Source: a virus. Taken from it: a stretch of 23,781 nt of DNA. This document shows, one piece after another, positions 21,280-23,781 of the stretch (the first letter of the stretch is position 1; every line of letters starts with the position of its first letter). The stretch spans positions 1-23,781 of the IMG/VR virus record IMGVR_UViG_3300025086_004228; one strand, 5' to 3'. The translations under genes were made by a program, and so were the position numbers. A model generated the notes under the pieces. It saw only the letters and a list, made by a program, of their open reading frames with translations. It ran no database searches and was not told the origin of the DNA.

Positions 21280-21696
21280 ATGAAATCACTAATAGTTTCT
21301 TGTTGTCAAGCTAAACTTCCAGGTACTCATAAAGCTATCGATATTTACCAAGGTAAAGTATACAAATTAATTCATAAAGAAAATCTACTAGATACTGTAG
21401 ATGTTTGGATAATGTCAGCACAACTAGGTCTAATTCATTCATCTGATATTATATCTTATTATGAATTTAAAATGAATGAAGAAGCTTCACAAAATTGGAT
21501 TAAGAAAGGATTACCTGAAAAATATCCTTCAGGTGAAATATACATTTATGGTGGTAAACTATATCGTGATGTATTAAATTCTTACTTTGAAAATACTATT
21601 GAATTGATTGGAAGAAACAGAGGTATTGGTGACCACTTTTCTGAATTGTTAAAATTTGTACATGAACATAAACCAAGAGGTGTACTACCAATATGA
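21280..21696 (+). CDS. DUF6884-like protein
   Basis: A 138-aa protein whose opening LIVSCCQAKLPGTHKAIDIYQGKVYKL and later WIMSAQLGLI and IISYYEF blocks follow the DUF6884 family (loosely YaaA-like), common in phages and mobile elements. The YIYGGKLYRDVL block at about 88-99 may form the second half of the fold. No function is firmly known to me. It directly follows the phosphoribosyltransferase and overlaps gp62 by four bases, making it the last gene of the cassette. A role in processing or protecting modified DNA is possible but unproven. Confidence 0.7.
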   Translation: MKSLIVSCCQAKLPGTHKAIDIYQGKVYKLIHKENLLDTVDVWIMSAQLGLIHSSDIISYYEFKMNEEASQNWIKKGLPEKYPSGEIYIYGGKLYRDVLNSYFENTIELIGRNRGIGDHFSELLKFVHEHKPRGVLPI

Positions 21697-22067
21697 ATCC
21701 ATTTGATTTTGTTAACTCAATAACATACTCTAAAGTTGATATCATGAATGATATCAATGAGAAAGAGTATGCTCCTTTTTTAGTAAATCGCTCACTATCT
21801 TATCATCAAGATTGTCTCTTGTATGCGAATGAAATGAACAGTAGATTTGATGTTTCACACAAGCTACAATATCATTATTTACTAAATAGTATTAGAAAAA
21901 GAAAAAGGTTTGCCAAATGGAGTAAACCAGAATTAGAAAACGATTTGAAAATCGTTATGGAATACTATTTAGTATCCCGAGGCAAAGCAGAAGAATATTT
22001 AAAAATATTAAACAAACATGAAATCGGGATTATCAAAACAAGAATGAACAAAGGTGGAGTGAAATGA
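21693..22067 (+). CDS. 62: Clamp-loader small subunit, gp62
   Basis: A 124-aa protein recognised as the small clamp-loader subunit from NPFDFVNSITYSK at the N-terminus, FLVNRSLSYHQDCLLYANEMN at about 29-49 and QYHYLLNSIRKRKRFAKW at about 59-76, blocks conserved in gp62 of marine T4-like phages. T4 gp62 is 187 aa, so this is the shorter version. It works with four gp44 subunits to load gp45. It is followed by regA as in T4, but separated from gp44 by the modification cassette. ATGA overlaps link it to both neighbours. Confidence 0.85.
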   Translation: MNPFDFVNSITYSKVDIMNDINEKEYAPFLVNRSLSYHQDCLLYANEMNSRFDVSHKLQYHYLLNSIRKRKRFAKWSKPELENDLKIVMEYYLVSRGKAEEYLKILNKHEIGIIKTRMNKGGVK

Positions 22068-22462
22068 GTTATGACATAGAAGATATGTTAGAAATATCAT
22101 TTAAAGAAAATGATGATTTTCTAAAAATTAGAGAAACATTAACAAGAATAGGTGTAGCATCAAGAAAAGATAGAACTCTCTATCAATCTTGTCATATTTT
22201 ACATAAAAGAAGTAAATATTATCTAGTGCATTTTAAAGAATTATTTGCGTTAGATGGTAAAGAATCATCTATTACTGAAAATGATTTAGCAAGAAGAAAT
22301 GCTATTGCTAAATTATTAGAAGAATGGAAATTACTTAGTATAGTAAAACCAGAAGATGCTACAACACCTTTAGCACCAATGAGTCAGATTAAAGTATTAC
22401 CTCATAAAGAAAAAGATGAATGGAAATTGGTAGCTAAGTATAATATCGGAGTAGCTAAATGA
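22064..22462 (+). CDS. regA: Translational repressor RegA
   Basis: A 132-aa RNA-binding protein (T4 RegA is 122 aa) that blocks translation of many early phage mRNAs, including its own and those of clamp and loader genes, by covering the start region. The line-up with T4 is strong: DDFLKIRETLTRIGVASRKDRTLYQSCHIL at about 17-46, YYLVHFKELFALDG at about 52-65, RRNAIAKLLEEWKLL at about 77-91 and EWKLVAKYNIG near the end. It overlaps gp62 and the lipase-like gene by four bases each. Confidence 0.95.
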   Translation: MSYDIEDMLEISFKENDDFLKIRETLTRIGVASRKDRTLYQSCHILHKRSKYYLVHFKELFALDGKESSITENDLARRNAIAKLLEEWKLLSIVKPEDATTPLAPMSQIKVLPHKEKDEWKLVAKYNIGVAK

Positions 22463-23232
22463 TAAGAGATTTATCTCAAAAAGAAAAACAAGTTTTATTT
22501 GCTAAACTATCAGCTATAGCTTATGATGATGTAAAAGATGCACGAAGTCAAGCAAAATTATTAGGATTTACAAAAACAGTATTAGTAGATATAGAAGGAG
22601 CACAGACTTATGTTTTTACTAGTAAAACAGATTGTGCTATAGCATGTCGTGGTACTCAACCTTCTGAAATGAATGATATCTACGCTGATTTAGAAATATT
22701 TAAAGCAGATTCAGTTTCAGGAAATAAAATTCATCAAGGATTTAAAGAAGAAGTAGATAAAGTATATCATGATGTAGAAAAATTACTTGATAGAGTTGCT
22801 AAAAATAAAGATGTATGGGCTTGTGGTCATTCACTTGGTGGTGCAATGGCAACAATTTTAGCTCAAAGATTAGAATTTAAAGATGGTCATAATGTAGATA
22901 CTTTATATACATATGGTTCTCCAAGAGCTGGTGGACCACAATTTAGTAAATGGTGTGATACACATTTAAATCATCAAAGATTTGTAAACAATAATGATGT
23001 TGTTCCTTGTGTTCCGACAGTATTTCGTTGGAGACATAATGGAAAATGTAATTATATTAAATCAACAGGTGAAATAACTACACTTGGTAGGTGGTCTTCT
23101 GAAAGAATTAGAGATAAAGGTTGGTCATTATTAACAACTATTTTAAGAGGAAGATTAGATATAATAGCTGACCATAATATTGATGATTACATTTTACATC
23201 TGGAGAATGACCAAAAACTTGAGAGTATCTAA
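22459..23232 (+). CDS. Class-3 lipase-like alpha/beta hydrolase
   Basis: A 257-aa alpha/beta hydrolase of the lipase class-3 family. The nucleophile elbow GHSLGG at 123-128 gives Ser125, the acid is probably Asp180 in NNNDVVP and the base His239 in ADHNIDDY. The family hallmark TYGSPRAGG is at 151-159. There is no signal peptide, so it would act inside the cell, for example on membrane lipids during takeover or lysis; substrate is unknown. It sits between regA and a small gene in the replication block, where T4 has DNA polymerase next. It is linked by an ATGA overlap to regA and a TAATG overlap to the next gene. Confidence 0.85.
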   Translation: MIRDLSQKEKQVLFAKLSAIAYDDVKDARSQAKLLGFTKTVLVDIEGAQTYVFTSKTDCAIACRGTQPSEMNDIYADLEIFKADSVSGNKIHQGFKEEVDKVYHDVEKLLDRVAKNKDVWACGHSLGGAMATILAQRLEFKDGHNVDTLYTYGSPRAGGPQFSKWCDTHLNHQRFVNNNDVVPCVPTVFRWRHNGKCNYIKSTGEITTLGRWSSERIRDKGWSLLTTILRGRLDIIADHNIDDYILHLENDQKLESI

Positions 23233-23537
23233 TGAATTTTCTATTCATACTTACATTAAAAAGTATATTATCATCTGTAATCGGTTCAAGTTTTTATAAA
23301 TGGTTTCAAACCACAACCTTAGGAATATGGTTTCAATTCAAAGTAGATTCATTCATGGAGTATTTATCAGATAAATACGATATAGAACTAGCTAAAAAAC
23401 AATCAAAGTTTGAAGCAGATTATCCTTTGATTATGAAAAGAATTGAAAAACTTGAAAAATTATCACACCCGGATAGACAAGAAGCTTTTAATAAAGTAAT
23501 AGATGAATTGGAAAAGAAGATAGATGAAAAGTCTTAA
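23232..23537 (+). CDS. Small protein with N-terminal hydrophobic segment and coiled coil
   Basis: A 101-aa protein of unknown function. Residues 1-20 are hydrophobic (MNFLFILTLKSILSSVIGSS), possibly a membrane anchor. The central FQTTTLGIWFQFKVDSFMEYLSDKYDIEL part is aromatic, and the rest is a lysine/glutamate-rich helix (MKRIEKLEKL, ELEKKIDEKS) likely to form a coiled coil. The start overlaps the lipase stop (TAATG) and the end overlaps the next gene by 14 bases. No domain is recognised. Confidence 0.65.
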   Translation: MNFLFILTLKSILSSVIGSSFYKWFQTTTLGIWFQFKVDSFMEYLSDKYDIELAKKQSKFEADYPLIMKRIEKLEKLSHPDRQEAFNKVIDELEKKIDEKS

Positions 23538-23781
23538 AGAATTTGTAAATTTACAAGAAAGTATAAAACCTTACAAATTAATAATGTTTTGTAATAATAC
23601 TTCTGACCAAACAAGAGATGTTTCTGATGCATCAGCATCATCTGACCTTTGGAAATTAATGACCGAAGCAGCTAAAAAAGCTAATATTCAAATATTTCGT
23701 GTTGACTTTAATGGTCTTTATGTAGAAAGAAAAAATGGTAAAACATTTATTCATTCTTACGATTTTGACCCTGATACAGAA
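23524..23781 (+). CDS. Start of a gene, possibly RimK-like ATP-grasp (3' end outside window)
   Basis: An open frame of 86 codons runs off the window. It begins MKSLKEFVNLQESIKPYKLIMF, has an Asn/Ser/Asp-rich stretch (NNTSDQTRDVSDASASSD) and then KKANIQIFRVDFNGLYVERKNGKTFIHSYDF. The layout resembles the N-terminal region of RimK-like glutamate-ligase proteins that I recall from marine T4-like phages, but the ATP-grasp core lies beyond the edge and cannot be seen. That an open coding region starts here is better supported than the family. Confidence 0.55.
   Translation, partial: MKSLKEFVNLQESIKPYKLIMFCNNTSDQTRDVSDASASSDLWKLMTEAAKKANIQIFRVDFNGLYVERKNGKTFIHSYDFDPDTE

Noticed and set aside
1-23781. 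CRISPR arrays, insertion sequences, rRNA genes or integrase/attachment sites
   Set aside because: No regularly spaced repeats, transposase or integrase motifs or rRNA-like sequence were seen on reading.

Overview
This is a compact, AT-rich stretch of a tailed-phage genome. Every supported gene reads on the + strand, neighbours commonly share ATGA or TAATG junctions, and few gaps exceed 60 bases. The recognisable core is T4-type: UvsW helicase, late sigma factor gp55, recombination nuclease gp47/gp46, sliding clamp gp45, clamp loader gp44 and gp62, and translational repressor RegA. Alongside are genes typical of marine T4-like myoviruses: peptide deformylase, a 2OG-Fe(II) oxygenase, a CobS/CobT-like AAA+/VWA pair and many small conserved proteins of unknown role. 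A bacterial-type 7Fe ferredoxin and the absence of photosynthesis genes would fit a heterotrophic marine (perhaps alphaproteobacterial) host, but the host cannot be settled from this window.

Layout. 1-6340: replication, recombination and late-transcription genes (uvsW, an Sm-like protein, gp55, gp47, DUF805, a second Sm-like protein, gp46, def). 6335-7248: oxygenase and ferredoxin. 7249-11707: a unit punctuated by three copies of one promoter/operator module. It drives a 65-aa protein, a HEXXH-peptidase/VWA protein followed by a small adenine-methyltransferase-like protein, and a MoxR/CobS-like AAA+ ATPase, and ends in a strong GAAA-loop terminator. 11754-14280: small accessory genes, several with membrane segments, plus a tRNA-Thr(UGU) and a possible structured RNA. 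14277-16190: DUF3310, gp45 and gp44. 16187-21696: a 7-deazaguanine DNA-modification cassette (queD, queE, queC, a stand-alone class-II glutamine amidotransferase, folE, a dpdA/TGT-like transglycosylase, a purine-type phosphoribosyltransferase and a DUF6884-like protein). 21693-23781: gp62, regA, a class-3 lipase-like hydrolase, a small protein and the beginning of one more gene.

The most notable system is the modification cassette, which sits between clamp-loader genes 44 and 62; these are adjacent in T4. It carries the whole path from GTP to preQ0 (FolE, QueD, QueE, QueC) and a transglycosylase to place the base in DNA. Next to QueC lies a separate amidotransferase that could turn the nitrile into an amidine or amide, as fused Gat-QueC proteins do. 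The phosphoribosyltransferase might salvage the displaced guanine.

Two promoter styles stand out. One is TTGAC(A/C)-N16/17-TATAAT placed so that predicted transcription begins at the ATG (leaderless mRNAs for gp55, a 90-aa protein and DUF3310). The other is TTGA(C/T)A-N18-TATACT with a palindrome centred on GCT/GCC in the spacer, repeated three times around the VWA/AAA+ unit.
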